From: Eimeria necatrix
Taxonomy: Eukaryota; Apicomplexa; Conoidasida; Eucoccidiorida; Eimeriidae
Length of the DNA: 15,000 nt
Direction: 5' to 3'
Assembly: GCF_000499385.1 (NCBI RefSeq)
Contig: NW_013654813.1
Span: forward strand, 6,472-21,471
Under the pieces are notes generated by a model. It had not been told where the DNA came from. It worked only from the letters and a program-made list of their open reading frames with translations, and searched no databases. Of the stretch, positions 14,359-15,000 are shown piece after piece (position 1 is the stretch's first letter; every line of letters begins with the position of its first letter). The translations under genes were made by a program, and so were the position numbers.

Positions 14359-14384
14359 TCTGCTGCTGCTGCGTGCAGAGCGAG
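14222..14384 (+). CDS. Candidate downstream exon with helix and poly-Cys
   Basis: Acceptor TCTTTGCTTGCAG (AG at 14220-14221) and donor GAG|GTAATG at 14385 bound 163 nt that are open in one frame: CLFGDLVDERDMLRRMLFNK, FI, about 23-24 Cys from the (TGC)n tract, FCCCC and VQSE. The first 20 residues look like a natural amphipathic helix. The exon needs two bases from an upstream exon; the tail frame at 12248-14089 offers no donor of that phase, so the connection is unknown. It could be the kinesin C-terminus. Confidence 0.4.
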
Positions 14385-14626
14385 GTAATGAGCCTTATCC
14401 AGGAAAGCAGCAGCAGCAAACTCTGGGGGGCCCCCCGTTTTGCTTCTCGGGAAGGGGGCCCCCAGCAGGGGCCCCTTCTGCTGACAGAAAAGAGCAGCAA
14501 AAGGGCCCCCTTGGGGGGCCCCCCTCAAGCCCCTTCCTACCCCACTGGCCCCTTTGGGGGGCCCCCCAGTGAGGGGCCCCCTGAAAGGCCCTCTCAGGGG
14601 CCCCCTCACTGCCATCACTGGTGCCC

Positions 14627-14682
<56 letters not shown>

Positions 14683-15000
14683 GTGGGGGCCCCTGCGGGC
14701 AAAGCTGCGGGGGCCCCTGGCTGTGTGGCTGCGTGCATGCGCATGTCCCTTTGTCTCCTCCTCACTGCTGCTCCCCTTGCTGGGGGCCCCCCAGCCAGCT
14801 GGGGGCCCCCAAGGGGGCCCGCTCGGGGGCCCCCTCGGGGGCCCCCTCGGAGGCCCCCAAGGGGGGCCCCACGGGGGCCCCCGCTGCAGCAGAGGGGGGC
14901 CCCCCTCAGGGGCAGGGGCTGCAGGTCCTTATGCTGCCTTCGAGCCCCCCAGGGGCCCCCTGGGGGCCCCCCGTCGTTGCTGCAGCAGCAAGTGGGGGCC
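14385..15000. other. GGGGCCCC- and CAG-rich DNA to the window end
   Basis: GGGGCCCC clusters at ~14425-14620, 14685-14720 and 14780-15000, a (CAG)n tract at ~14628-14681, and GCATGC at ~14738. A pyrimidine stretch (CCCTTTGTCTCCTCC, ~14747) precedes CCCCAG and could serve an acceptor near 14810. No exon can be fixed; probably intron and exon fragments of the same gene. Confidence 0.5.

Noticed and set aside
1..15000. tRNA, rRNA, bacterial-type promoters or ribosome binding sites, retrotransposon genes
   Set aside because: No tRNA arms, rRNA-like blocks or reverse-transcriptase/integrase motifs were seen; prokaryotic signals do not apply.

Overview
The window looks like nuclear DNA of a coccidian apicomplexan, most likely an Eimeria species, from a repeat-rich chromosomal segment. 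Four things point there. CAG/CTG trinucleotide tracts run through coding and non-coding DNA and read as long Ala, Gln, Ser or Leu strings. Heptamer arrays TTTAGGG/CCCTAAA lie inside the sequence at many places. GGGGGCCCCC tracts read as Gly-Ala-Pro or Gly-Pro-Pro. Genes are split by AT-rich introns with GT(A/G)AG-type donors. CAG/CTG and GGGGCCCC tracts contain no stop codon in any frame, so long open frames are nearly worthless as evidence here. I relied on non-repeat residues, splice sites and codon phase.

Layout. 1-1755: a plus-strand low-complexity coding region, unrecognised and cut by the window start, followed by an AT-rich tail. 1756-2735: GGGGCCCC minisatellite and GCTGCA/CAG repeats with no convincing gene. 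2736-4758: a minus-strand gene whose first methionine starts a clean signal peptide; it encodes an Ala/Ser/Thr/Gln/His-rich secreted-type protein and runs into a CAG minisatellite where the frame is unclear. 4803-4848: a telomere-like array just upstream of that gene. 4850-8343: AT-rich DNA holding small GC-rich islets, several with good splice sites but uncertain strand, plus CCCTAAA arrays.

8520-11911: the one gene I can identify, a divergent kinesin on the plus strand. Five exons join in phase to give beta-1 (VCVRLRPLN), the P-loop (GGRSSGKT), the kinesin LEI..NEIGDLL strand/helix, a switch I remnant (AHSLFRLVV), a switch II remnant (VEVAG) and a neck-like segment (RLANAAAAIKRQI). Its introns are built almost wholly from repeats: CTG tracts at the acceptors of introns 1 and 2, telomere-like repeats in intron 3 and in the region after exon 5, and ATTTT, TTTATT and a TGTATGTACA minisatellite in the 1.16-kb intron 4. 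12248-14384 holds one or more probable tail exons rich in Gln, Ser and Gly-Pro, including a perfect 21-bp (seven-residue) repeat and a short exon with a natural-looking helix followed by poly-Cys. 14385-15000 is GGGGCCCC- and CAG-rich.

The most unusual points are the kinesin with an intact P-loop but eroded switch motifs, introns made of telomere-like DNA, and a recurring 14-bp palindrome GGTGTACGTACACC that occurs singly at dispersed sites and is amplified in intron 4. No rRNA, tRNA, CRISPR or recognisable transposon was seen.
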